A stretch of DNA of 64,000 nucleotides, taken from assembly GCA_046328125.1 (NCBI GenBank), contig JAXLXF010000007.1, positions 169,139-233,138 of the forward strand, written 5' to 3'. The position numbers were made by a program, and so were the translations under genes. The DNA comes from JADZEM01 sp046328125. Its GTDB lineage: Bacteria > Chloroflexota > UBA6077 > JACCZL01. How positions within the stretch are numbered: position 1 is the first letter of the stretch; every line of letters begins with the position of its first letter. A model generated the notes under the pieces. The model was not told the DNA's origin. It saw nothing but the letters and a program-made list of their open reading frames with translations, and searched no databases. Shown in pieces: positions 32,692 through 40,535 of the stretch.

Positions 32692-33468
32692 ATGGCTGAC
32701 CAGACGATCTTCGAGCGCGACGGCGCGGTGGCGGTGCTGACCTTCAACCGCCCCGAGGCGCGCAACGCGATGACCTGGGAGATGTACGAGGCGCTCGGGG
32801 AGACCTGCGAGCGCGTAGACGCGGACGACTCGATCCGCGTGCTGGTGCTGCGCGGCGCTGGGGACAAGGCGTTCGTCAGCGGCACCGACATCCGCCAGTT
32901 CCTGGAGTTCAAGACCCGCGAGGACGCGCTCGGGTACGAGGCGCGGCTGGAGAAGTCGATCGGGCGGCTGTACGCCATGAAGACGCCGACCATCGCGATG
33001 CTCCAGGGCGACGCTGTCGGCGGCGGCCTGTTCATGGCGATCTCGTGCGACATCCGGATCGCCGCCGAGCACGTCCGCTTCGGGGTGCCGGTGGCGCGGA
33101 CGCTCGGCAACTTCCCGCAGCCGGCCAACTACAGCCGGCTGGTGGCGGCCATCGGGATCACGCGGGCGCGCAACCTCGTGCTGACGGCGCGGCTGATGCG
33201 GGCGAAAGAGGCGCTCGACGTCGGTCTCGTGGACGACGTGGTCTCGCTGGACGACCTCGAAGCGAAGGTGATGGAGCAGGCCCAGCGGATGACGAAGTAC
33301 GCGCCGCTGACGATGGCGGCCATGAAGGAGGCCGCCCGCCGCCAGACCGAGACGTTCGCGATCCGCGACGCCGAGGAGCTGATGCTCTCCTGCTACCTGA
33401 GCGCCGACTTCCAGGAGGGCGTCCGGGCATTCCTGGAGAAGCGTCCGGCCGAGTGGCAGGGGAAGTAG
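32692..33468 (+). CDS. Enoyl-CoA hydratase/isomerase (crotonase) family protein
   Basis: A 258-residue crotonase: VAVLTFNRPEARNAMTWEMYEAL at the start, the oxyanion-hole pair in DKAFVSGTDIRQF and QGDAVGGGLFMAISCDIRIAAE, and the C-terminal PLTMAAMKEAARR. The acid residues usual in true hydratases are not clear: the first Glu position falls at NFPQPANYS, so it may be an isomerase, hydrolase or decarboxylase of the superfamily. ATG 32692 lies 16 nt after the inverted heptamer array. It probably works with the CoA transferase upstream. Confidence 0.88.
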   Translation: MADQTIFERDGAVAVLTFNRPEARNAMTWEMYEALGETCERVDADDSIRVLVLRGAGDKAFVSGTDIRQFLEFKTREDALGYEARLEKSIGRLYAMKTPTIAMLQGDAVGGGLFMAISCDIRIAAEHVRFGVPVARTLGNFPQPANYSRLVAAIGITRARNLVLTARLMRAKEALDVGLVDDVVSLDDLEAKVMEQAQRMTKYAPLTMAAMKEAARRQTETFAIRDAEELMLSCYLSADFQEGVRAFLEKRPAEWQGK

Positions 33469-33502
33469 GTCGAACCGAAGGCGCCTGACGAGAGAGCTGG
33501 TC

Positions 33503-35158
33503 GTGCGCGCCTGCCTGGCGGCAGGCATGGTGGCCGTGGCGGCGGTGGCCGTGGCGATCCGCGGCTGGCACCTGGCGGACGTGCCACGCCTGACCGACGA
33601 GACGGCCGAAGTGCTGCGTGCCGTCTCGATCGTGGACGACCACGTCTACCCGCTCTCGAACGTCGATCCGTATATCGGGCCGCACGTGAACTATCTGGTG
33701 GCCGGGCTGTTCGCGTTGTTCGGTCCGGACCCCTGGCTGCCTCGGATGGTGTCGCTGGCGTGTGGCGTGGTGACCGTGCTGGCCGCCGAGCGGCTGGCGA
33801 GCGCCATCGCGCAGCCGACCGACGAAGGACACGGAGCGGCGCCTGATCCGATCGACTCGGCGGCCGGGGTCTGGGCTGCGCGAGTGGGCGGCCTCGTCGC
33901 GGGCGTGCTGGTGGCGGTCAACCCGCTGCATGTGGTCGTCAACTCCCATGTGGCGTGGTCCCACGCAACGACGCCGCTGTTCACGGCGGCCGGGCTGTGG
34001 GCGGTCTATCTCGGGGTGGAGCGGCGGCGCGGCGCGGCGGTGGCCTGGGCCGGACTGCTGTTCGGGCTGGCTGTCGCCACCCATCCGACGGCGGTGTTCG
34101 TGGTAGCGGGCGCTGGCGTGTACGCGCTGCTGCGCGGCCACCATCTGCTGCGCACCCCCTGGCCGTGGATCGCGATCGGACTGCTGGTGCTCGTGAACGC
34201 GCCCCTGCTCGTGTTCAACGCGATCACGAGCGGCAGCTCGGTCACGAACGGGCTGTCCGTGATACGTGACTACGGGCACGGGCGTGAAGGTACGGTCGGT
34301 CTGGCGTCGTACGCGCGGTCGCTGGGGAGGCACGGCCAGTTGTTGGAGCAGATGCTGGCGGGGCCGCTCGACCTCCGGCCGCCGACGCTGGAAGCGGCCG
34401 TCGATCCGCTGCTGCTCCTGTACGCCGGTGTCTCGCTCGTCTCGCTACTGACCTTGCCGAGACGGGCCTGGAGCCTGCTGGTGCTGCCGTTCATCGGGCT
34501 GCTGTGCGGGATGGCGTACCTGAACACCACGAAGTACGAGCCGGTCACGGACGGCCGCTACCTGGCGCCGCTCGTCCCGATCGTGGCGGCGGCGGTCGGC
34601 TGCCTGACGAGCGGCCTGCTGCGACGTGCTCGCCAGTTGACGCTTCGGGTGGCAGTGGGCGTGATTGCGCTGACGTTCGTGGTGGCACCGGCGGTCCACG
34701 CGCTCGACTACGAGCGGCGGTTCGCCGAAGCCGAGCCCGGTAACGTCGAGATGCTAGCCGAGGCCCGGCGGGCAGCGGCAGCCGCGCGACCGGGCGAAGT
34801 GATCGTGGTCGACCTGCGGATCAACGAGGTGGCGATTCGCTCGCGCGGTCCGGGCGACCAGTCGCTACGCCACCGGGCCATTCAGTACGCGCTCGGCCTC
34901 GCCAACGTCCCGTACATCATGTTCCCGGTCCGCCTGGAGGATGACCGTCCGGTCCTGGTGAACGACGAGCCGGGGATCGGGCGACTCGTAGTCGTGTCGG
35001 CGGAGACGGCGCGCGGGCGGACGCTCGGCGGGCTGCGCGCGCGGGGGTTGCGCGCACCGGACGACGGCCCGTTCGAGACGCCGGGCTCCGGGGCCGGATT
35101 CGCGGTGTATCGGGTCGATCCGCCGCGCCCCGGAGGGAGCCGCGCGGGCCAACCGTAG
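33503..35158 (+). CDS. GT39-like membrane glycosyltransferase A
   Basis: A 551-residue polytopic protein with about 10-11 membrane helices. The first periplasmic loop carries the PMT/ArnT-type acidic pair in PRLTDETAEVLRAVSI, followed by YPLSNVDPYIGPHVNYLVAGLFALFGPDPWLPR and VNSHVAWSHATTPLFTAAG. These enzymes transfer sugars from polyprenyl-phosphate carriers outside the membrane. A soluble C-terminal part (about 415-551) follows the last helix. It is paralogous to the genes at 38847 and 40450 by the shared NVDPYIG and VNSHxAWS blocks. GTG 33503 has GAGAGAG upstream. A secreted propeller gene follows after 71 nt. Confidence 0.88.
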   Translation: MRACLAAGMVAVAAVAVAIRGWHLADVPRLTDETAEVLRAVSIVDDHVYPLSNVDPYIGPHVNYLVAGLFALFGPDPWLPRMVSLACGVVTVLAAERLASAIAQPTDEGHGAAPDPIDSAAGVWAARVGGLVAGVLVAVNPLHVVVNSHVAWSHATTPLFTAAGLWAVYLGVERRRGAAVAWAGLLFGLAVATHPTAVFVVAGAGVYALLRGHHLLRTPWPWIAIGLLVLVNAPLLVFNAITSGSSVTNGLSVIRDYGHGREGTVGLASYARSLGRHGQLLEQMLAGPLDLRPPTLEAAVDPLLLLYAGVSLVSLLTLPRRAWSLLVLPFIGLLCGMAYLNTTKYEPVTDGRYLAPLVPIVAAAVGCLTSGLLRRARQLTLRVAVGVIALTFVVAPAVHALDYERRFAEAEPGNVEMLAEARRAAAAARPGEVIVVDLRINEVAIRSRGPGDQSLRHRAIQYALGLANVPYIMFPVRLEDDRPVLVNDEPGIGRLVVVSAETARGRTLGGLRARGLRAPDDGPFETPGSGAGFAVYRVDPPRPGGSRAGQP

Positions 35159-35229
35159 CTCCGGCGGCGCGTCAGGGCGTACAGTCCGTCTCCACGAACG
35201 TCTCGAGCCTGTCCATCGCGGAGAGCTGG

Positions 35230-36408
35230 ATGTCGCACCCAAACGCCATCACCCGACCTGAGAAGTCCGCCTCACGGGCGGCTGACGCATCGTCACACCG
35301 TGGATCCCCAGCGCGCACGAGGCAACCAGGATGGTGGGGGGCTGGCTGGGTGCGCGGGTGGGCGCTCATGCTGGGTATGGCGGCGGCGATGCTGCTGGTG
35401 CTGGCGGGCGCTGGCCCGGCGGCGGCCCAGCAGTCGGCCCAGATCGAGGTACTCGTGTCCGGCCTGAACAACCCGCGCGGCCTGACGATGGGACCGGACG
35501 GCGCGGTCTACATCACCGAGGCCGGGCGAGCCGGGGACGAGGCGGTGAAGGCCGGCTTCTACCACGTCCCGTTCAACATCGGGCGTTCGGCGCGCGTGAC
35601 GCGGGTGCTGCCGGATGGCACGTGGCAGGTGGTGCTGGACAACCTGCCATCCGTCAAGACGCCGGACGACGTGTTCGGCGCTACTGGGGTCGCGTTCGTG
35701 GACGACACGCTGTACGTGCTGACGGCGGCGGGCGGGCGCGACGTGGGCGACCCGAGCTATGACAACGCGATCCTGCGCGTGAGTCCGAGCGGAGCCGTGG
35801 ACACGCTGGTCAACATCACGCAGCTGAACTACCAGAACCCACCGCTGGCCCGCCTCCGCGACCTGCGCGCGGATGTGGAGGGCGGGGTGCCATTCGGGCT
35901 GACGGCGATGGGCGGGCGGCTCTACGCCACGGACGGAAACCTCGAAACGGTCACCGAGGTCAACCTGGACGGCACGACCCGGCGGCTGGTCGAGCTCCCG
36001 GCCTCGAACCGGGTGCTGGTGGGGCTGACTGGCGCGCCGGACGGCTCGCTGTGGGTGGCCGAGTACGGCCCGTTGCCGCATCAGCCGGGCGCCTCGAAGA
36101 TCAGCCGGCTGACCCTGGACGGCGAGATGACGGTGGCCTGGGCCGGGCTGACCGAGGCGATTCAGGTGGCGTTCGGGCCGGACGGCTCGGCGTACGTGCT
36201 CCAGTTCGCCTCTCGCAGCCGTGTCACGTCCAGCGGCAGCCTGATCCGCCGCTGGCCGGACGGGCACCTGGAGACCCTGGCAACGGGCCTCAACTACCCG
36301 ACCGGGCTGGCGCTCGGGCCGGACGGCTCGTTCTACGTCTCGGAGAACGGCCACAAGTCGGAGAACGGGACCGGGCGGGTGCTGCGCATCCGGCCCGCGT
36401 CCTCTTGA
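35230..36408 (+). CDS. Secreted ScyD/ScyE-family beta-propeller A
   Basis: A 392-residue exported protein: 42 mostly polar residues, a hydrophobic export segment (ALMLGMAAAMLLVLAGAGPAAAQ) and about six propeller repeats marked by GPDGAVYITEAG, DDTLYVLTAAGGRDVG, GRLYATDGN, APDGSLWVAEYG, GPDGSAYVLQF and GPDGSFYVSENGHKSENGTGRVLRI. ScyD and ScyE were named in the scytonemin cluster, but nothing else of that pathway is here. Propellers of this kind bind ligands or sugars outside the cell. It is closely similar to the protein at 37409 and follows a GT39 gene on the same strand. The long polar N-terminus may mean that the true start is later. Confidence 0.88.
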   Translation: MSHPNAITRPEKSASRAADASSHRGSPARTRQPGWWGAGWVRGWALMLGMAAAMLLVLAGAGPAAAQQSAQIEVLVSGLNNPRGLTMGPDGAVYITEAGRAGDEAVKAGFYHVPFNIGRSARVTRVLPDGTWQVVLDNLPSVKTPDDVFGATGVAFVDDTLYVLTAAGGRDVGDPSYDNAILRVSPSGAVDTLVNITQLNYQNPPLARLRDLRADVEGGVPFGLTAMGGRLYATDGNLETVTEVNLDGTTRRLVELPASNRVLVGLTGAPDGSLWVAEYGPLPHQPGASKISRLTLDGEMTVAWAGLTEAIQVAFGPDGSAYVLQFASRSRVTSSGSLIRRWPDGHLETLATGLNYPTGLALGPDGSFYVSENGHKSENGTGRVLRIRPASS

Positions 36409-36456
36409 TGCCACGTCGGGAGACGAGCCGCCGCGATTGGCCGACCGAGCCGTGGA

Positions 36457-37062
36457 TCAGGAGGCAGGCCCCGCGCACTCCACGAGCTGAATTCCCTCGT
36501 CTTCGAGCCAGTCGCGGGCGCGGGCTTCGAGACGCTCCTGCTGGAATGCGAACCAGCGCTCCCGTTCGACGGGAGCATCGAGGAGCTCGTCTTTGAATCG
36601 TCGGAACGCGCCACGCCCCCGAATCGCGCGATCGAGTCGATTGCGTAGCCGTGGGTCCGCGACTTCGGTGTCGATGAAGAGCTCCATGTCGCGGTAACCA
36701 GCACGCGAGTCCTGACCGGGGAGTTGGACGTAGCGGGTACCAAACCCGTTCTCCACGGCGTCGGCTTCCAGGATCTGCTCCTCTTCGGTACGGACGTGTT
36801 CCAGGTCCGAGATCGCTTGCTGAAGAGCCGTGCGACGTTCGTCCTCAGAGGCGTCCGCGAGATCATCGGTCAACGATTCCCACGCCTCTTCAAGGTCACG
36901 TCGGGCGCCGGCGCTCACGTAGACGATCTCGCCGGCCTCCAGGTCCAGATAGGCGGTCATCTCATCCCAGGACTCCTCCAGACTCTCCGCGAGCGCTTTG
37001 AGCGAGATGCGACAGGTTCGGACCGGTGTCGGCGCGGGATCGGGGCGGTCGGCTGGGGTCAC
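36457..37062 (-). CDS. UPF0158-family protein
   Basis: A 201-residue acidic cytoplasmic protein. Its start (RISLKALAESLEESWDEMTAYLDLEAGEIVYVS) and its end (FRRFKDELLDAPVERERWFAFQQERLEARARDWLEDEGIQL) match the UPF0158 layout. The function of the family is unknown. GTG 37062 is chosen for GAAGGAG 8 nt upstream; an earlier GTG at 37149 would add 29 poorly composed residues. It sits on the opposite strand between the two propeller genes and looks unrelated to them. Confidence 0.8.
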   Translation of the reverse strand: MTPADRPDPAPTPVRTCRISLKALAESLEESWDEMTAYLDLEAGEIVYVSAGARRDLEEAWESLTDDLADASEDERRTALQQAISDLEHVRTEEEQILEADAVENGFGTRYVQLPGQDSRAGYRDMELFIDTEVADPRLRNRLDRAIRGRGAFRRFKDELLDAPVERERWFAFQQERLEARARDWLEDEGIQLVECAGPAS

Positions 37063-37408
37063 GATGACAGCTCCTTCGCCAGGGCATCGCCGAGACTGCA
37101 CTGAGTGTAGTTCGAAGGCGTTCCGACGGCTCGCGTCGTCGGCGCGCACGATCTTTCACGCAAGCTTAAGATTGGAGATGGGCTGGGCGGCGCTAGACTA
37201 AAGGCGCCTGTGGCCACCGGAGATCGACGCGGTTGTCATGACCGTCGGTTTCCACGCGAGGGTAGCGCGTTCGTGGTCCGGCGGCCGGCTGCACCAGGTG
37301 TCAGCCGTTCCGCGCCGGCATCGCAGCGGAAGCACCAGCGACACGCCGTGGGACCGGAGATCGCCGATCTTCCGGTAGCGAGTCTCTCACGTGCTGGAGT
37401 GCTGGCGT

Positions 37409-38506
37409 ATGTGCATCTCTGCTTCCAACGTTCGCAGGAGCATCGCCGCGGCGTTCGCACTGATGCTGGCTGGCGCCATCCTGGCGCTGGCGCCCACGCC
37501 GACCAGCGCGACCGCCCAGCGTGGCGATTTCGACGTGGTGGCGTCCGGCCTGAGCAACCCGCGGGGGCTGGCGTTCGGGCCGGACGGGTCGCTGTACGTC
37601 GCGGAGGCCGGCAAGGGCGGCGAGCGCCTGGTGCAGGCTGGCTACGACCGGCAGCCGTACCACATCGGCACGACGGCGCGCGTCACGAAGATCTCCTGGA
37701 CCGGCCACCTGATCACCGTGCTGCCGCGATTGCCGTCCGTCGAGACGCGTGACGACATCTACGGCGCGGCCGGTGTGGCGTTCATCGGCGACAGCCTGTA
37801 CGTGCTAACGGCCGCTGGTGGCCGCGACGTGGGCGACCGCTCGTTCGACAACGCGATCTTGCGCGTGTCAGCCACGGGCAGGGTCACGCGGGTCGCCGAC
37901 ATCACCGAGATCAACTACTTCTCGCCGCCGCTGGCCCGCCTGAACGACGTGCGCGCGGACGTCGAAGGCGGCGTGCCGTTCGGGCTGACGGCGATGGACG
38001 GACGGCTCTACGCGACCGACGCAAACCTCGAGACGGTGACCGAGATCGAGACGGACGGCGCGTGGCGGCGGCTGGTCTCGCTGCCGTACTCGAACCGGGT
38101 GCTGGTCGGATTGACCCCAGCGCCGGACGGCTCGCTCTGGGTCGCGGAGTACGGCCCGCTGCCCCACCCGCTCGGCTCGTCGCACATCAGCCGCCTGACG
38201 CTGGACGGCGAGCTGTCGGAAGCCTGGATGGGCTTGAACCTGGCGATCGGCGTGGCGTTCGGGCAGGACGGCTCGGCGTACGCGCTCCAGTTCGCGGAGA
38301 CGAGCCGCACTCCCGGCGTCGGCAGCATCGTGCGGCGCACGCCGGACGGCGGCTCCGAGACCATCATCAGCGGGCTGTCGTTCCCGACCGCCATCACAAC
38401 CGGGCCGGACGGCAACCTGTACGTCTCCGAGTTCGGGCACAAGTCGGAGAACGAGTCCGGGCGGATCATCCGGGTGCACGTGCCGACGCTTGCCTCGGGG
38501 CAGTGA
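37409..38506 (+). CDS. Secreted ScyD/ScyE-family beta-propeller B
   Basis: A 365-residue exported propeller. The signal peptide is RRSIAAAFALMLAGAILALA..SATAQ, and blades are marked by GPDGSLYVAEAGKGG, GDSLYVLTAAGGRDVGDRS, GRLYATDANLETVTEI, APDGSLWVAEYGPLPHPLG and GPDGNLYVSEFGHKSENESGRIIRV. It is a clear paralogue of the protein at 35230, sharing the unusual ARLxDxRADVEGGVPFGLTAM block. ATG 37409 with GGAGTG upstream gives a clean signal peptide; GTG 37391 is the alternative. The 340 nt upstream hold no supported gene. A GT39 gene follows, mirroring the first pair. Confidence 0.9.
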   Translation: MCISASNVRRSIAAAFALMLAGAILALAPTPTSATAQRGDFDVVASGLSNPRGLAFGPDGSLYVAEAGKGGERLVQAGYDRQPYHIGTTARVTKISWTGHLITVLPRLPSVETRDDIYGAAGVAFIGDSLYVLTAAGGRDVGDRSFDNAILRVSATGRVTRVADITEINYFSPPLARLNDVRADVEGGVPFGLTAMDGRLYATDANLETVTEIETDGAWRRLVSLPYSNRVLVGLTPAPDGSLWVAEYGPLPHPLGSSHISRLTLDGELSEAWMGLNLAIGVAFGQDGSAYALQFAETSRTPGVGSIVRRTPDGGSETIISGLSFPTAITTGPDGNLYVSEFGHKSENESGRIIRVHVPTLASGQ

Positions 38507-38512
38507 GGCTGT

Positions 38513-38534
38513 CGCTCGCGTCATGACGCGAGCG
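38513..38534. promoter_or_regulatory. 22-bp perfect palindrome after propeller B
   Basis: CGCTCGCGTCATGACGCGAG plus CG is an exact self-complement beginning 7 nt after the stop. It could be an operator for the downstream GT39 gene or a loop-poor terminator. Confidence 0.45.
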
Positions 38535-38846
38535 CACGCAGGCCAAAACGTTCATCTGACTTTTACACCACATGCCCTACCGGGCTGTCATCGTGGTCGT
38601 TTAATGTCCGAGGCAATCTGAAGGCGAACCGGCGTGGCCGCTCAGCGCTTTCGGTGCTGCCGGTGACCTGGCACGCGGGGACTCCCCAACCCCACGTAGT
38701 CCACGACGTTGGCCGCTCGTGTTCGTTCGACAGGGGCGCCCCAACGCGTCGAGGTGTGACCGATTCTCGCTGTAGAGACCCACGCTCTTGCACGCGGTCA
38801 GCGTGCGCGGACCCTGTCAGGTCTTGGCGCCTGGAGCGGTCTGGCC
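38535..38846. other. Intergenic region without visible genes
   Basis: There is no supported coding in either strand. The AT-richer patch at 38545-38605 could hold a promoter for the GT39 gene at 38847, but I see no matched -35/-10 pair. Confidence 0.4.
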
Positions 38847-40535
38847 GTGGAAGTGCTCGCGGTCGGCGGGCTGTTGACCGCGGCCACGCTGGCACGTCTC
38901 CCCAACCTGCTGGTGATCCCGGCCTTCACGGACGAGGTCGAGGAGGCAGCGCTCGGCCTGGCGATCCTCCGCGACGGCGCTCGGCCGCTGACGAACGTGG
39001 ACGCGTACATCGGGCCATTCTGGAACTACCTGCTGGCCGGGCTGTTCTGGCTGCTCGGCCCGAGCATCACCATCCCGCGAGCCGTGGTGCTGATCGCGGG
39101 CGTGCTGACCGTCCTGCTGACGTACATGCTCGGCCGGGCCTGGTTCGGGCGGCGCGTCGGGCTGCTGGGCGCAACGCTGCTGGCGGCGTCGGCCTCGCAC
39201 ACCGCCGTCAACAGCCACGTCGCCTGGTCCAACTGCGTCACGCCAGTCTTCACGACGGCCGGACTGCTGGTGCTGGCGCACGCGCTCCGTCGTGACCGGC
39301 CGCGCTGGCTGCCGGCCGCTGGCGTGCTGTTTGGGATGGCGTTCCACACCCACCCGACGGCGGTGCCGGTGCTGGCCGGGGCGGCCCTGGCCGTCCTCGT
39401 GACGCATCGCCGCTGGCTGGCCGGGCCGTGGCCGTACGTGGCGGGGGCGCTGGCCGCGCTGATGAACGCCAACCTGATCGTCTTCAACATCCTCACCCGG
39501 GGGCAGACGTTCCGGTACGCGCAGCAGATCCAGGACTCGTACGTGCGCGAGGTCGGCGAGTCGAGCAGCTATATCGACCGTCTGACAGACCTGCTGATCG
39601 GCCTGGTGCGGGCGCTCGGAGCCGGCCTGGACCGCCAGGCAACGCTCCTCGACTATGCGAGCAACCCCCTGCTGGTGCTGGCGTCGGTGCTGCTGGTGGC
39701 AGGACTGGTGCTGGCCGTGCGGCAGCGCGCCTGGCTGCCGCTGCTGGTCGTGGTGGCGTCCGTCCTGATCCTGCCGATGGTCAACCCGAAGTACGACCCG
39801 ATCCTGAACGTGCGCTACCTGGCGCCGATCCTGCCGATCTGTGTCCTCTGGATAGGGCTGGCGCTCGAATGGCTGGCGTGGCGCCACGTGGGCGACCTGC
39901 GAAAGCGGTTCGGCGCATTCGGCACGCTGGCACGGGCGGGCAGCGCGAGCGGCGTGGTGCTCGCGGCGCTCCTGGCGACGGTGCTGGTGGTCGGCTCGCT
40001 GACGGCGCTGGCCCGCTACTACGACGACGTACGCGAGAACGCGCGCACGGGGACGCGCATCCTGGAGATCGCCCAGCTTGCGAAGCAGCGCGGTCCGGCC
40101 GCCTACCCGGTCATACTGGACGAGCGGCTGGACCGGATGGCGCTCGGGCCGGGCGCCGGGATCGTGCTGCGGGTGCTCCACCTGACACTGACGCTCGAAG
40201 GCGTGCCGACCGAGGTCGAGTGGCTCGGCGAGGAGCGTCCGCCGGACGTGCGCGCAGGCCAGCTGCTGGTGCTGGCGGCCCGCTCGAAGCCGCAGTTCAC
40301 CGCCGAGGCCGTGTCGGCGCTGGGCCTGCGCGATCTCAGCGGCAAGACGGCGCGGCCGCACTCACAGGCGTCGCGCTACGGGTTCTATCAGTTCGGCCCG
40401 GCTATCGTAAGCGCCGAAAGGCGCAGCGGAGCACTGACCACGGGAAGGGATGCCGAGCGAGATGATGACCCGGCGCCCACAGACCAGGACGCGGCTGAAG
40501 GCGCCCCCCGAGGAGCAGTCAGCAGCCGCCGCTAG
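38847..40535 (+). CDS. GT39-like membrane glycosyltransferase B
   Basis: A 562-residue polytopic membrane protein, about 10-12 helices, paralogous to the genes at 33503 and 40450. The acidic loop reads IPAFTDEVEEAALGLAILRDG, then RPLTNVDAYIGPFWNYLLAGLFWLLGPSITIPR and VNSHVAWSNCVTPVFTTAG. The C-terminal soluble part contains RTGTRILEIAQLAKQRGPAAYPVILDE. GTG 38847 has GGAGCGG 8 nt upstream. Its last 86 nt overlap the start of the GT39-dehydrogenase fusion in another frame, so the two are tightly coupled. Transfer from a polyprenyl-phosphate sugar is the family role; donor and acceptor are unknown. Confidence 0.87.
   Translation: MEVLAVGGLLTAATLARLPNLLVIPAFTDEVEEAALGLAILRDGARPLTNVDAYIGPFWNYLLAGLFWLLGPSITIPRAVVLIAGVLTVLLTYMLGRAWFGRRVGLLGATLLAASASHTAVNSHVAWSNCVTPVFTTAGLLVLAHALRRDRPRWLPAAGVLFGMAFHTHPTAVPVLAGAALAVLVTHRRWLAGPWPYVAGALAALMNANLIVFNILTRGQTFRYAQQIQDSYVREVGESSSYIDRLTDLLIGLVRALGAGLDRQATLLDYASNPLLVLASVLLVAGLVLAVRQRAWLPLLVVVASVLILPMVNPKYDPILNVRYLAPILPICVLWIGLALEWLAWRHVGDLRKRFGAFGTLARAGSASGVVLAALLATVLVVGSLTALARYYDDVRENARTGTRILEIAQLAKQRGPAAYPVILDERLDRMALGPGAGIVLRVLHLTLTLEGVPTEVEWLGEERPPDVRAGQLLVLAARSKPQFTAEAVSALGLRDLSGKTARPHSQASRYGFYQFGPAIVSAERRSGALTTGRDAERDDDPAPTDQDAAEGAPRGAVSSRR

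Noticed and set aside
35230..38506. Scytonemin biosynthesis, from the ScyD/E-type propellers
   Set aside because: No ScyA, ScyB, ScyC or aromatic amino-acid supply genes are nearby; the family name only reflects where the fold was first annotated.
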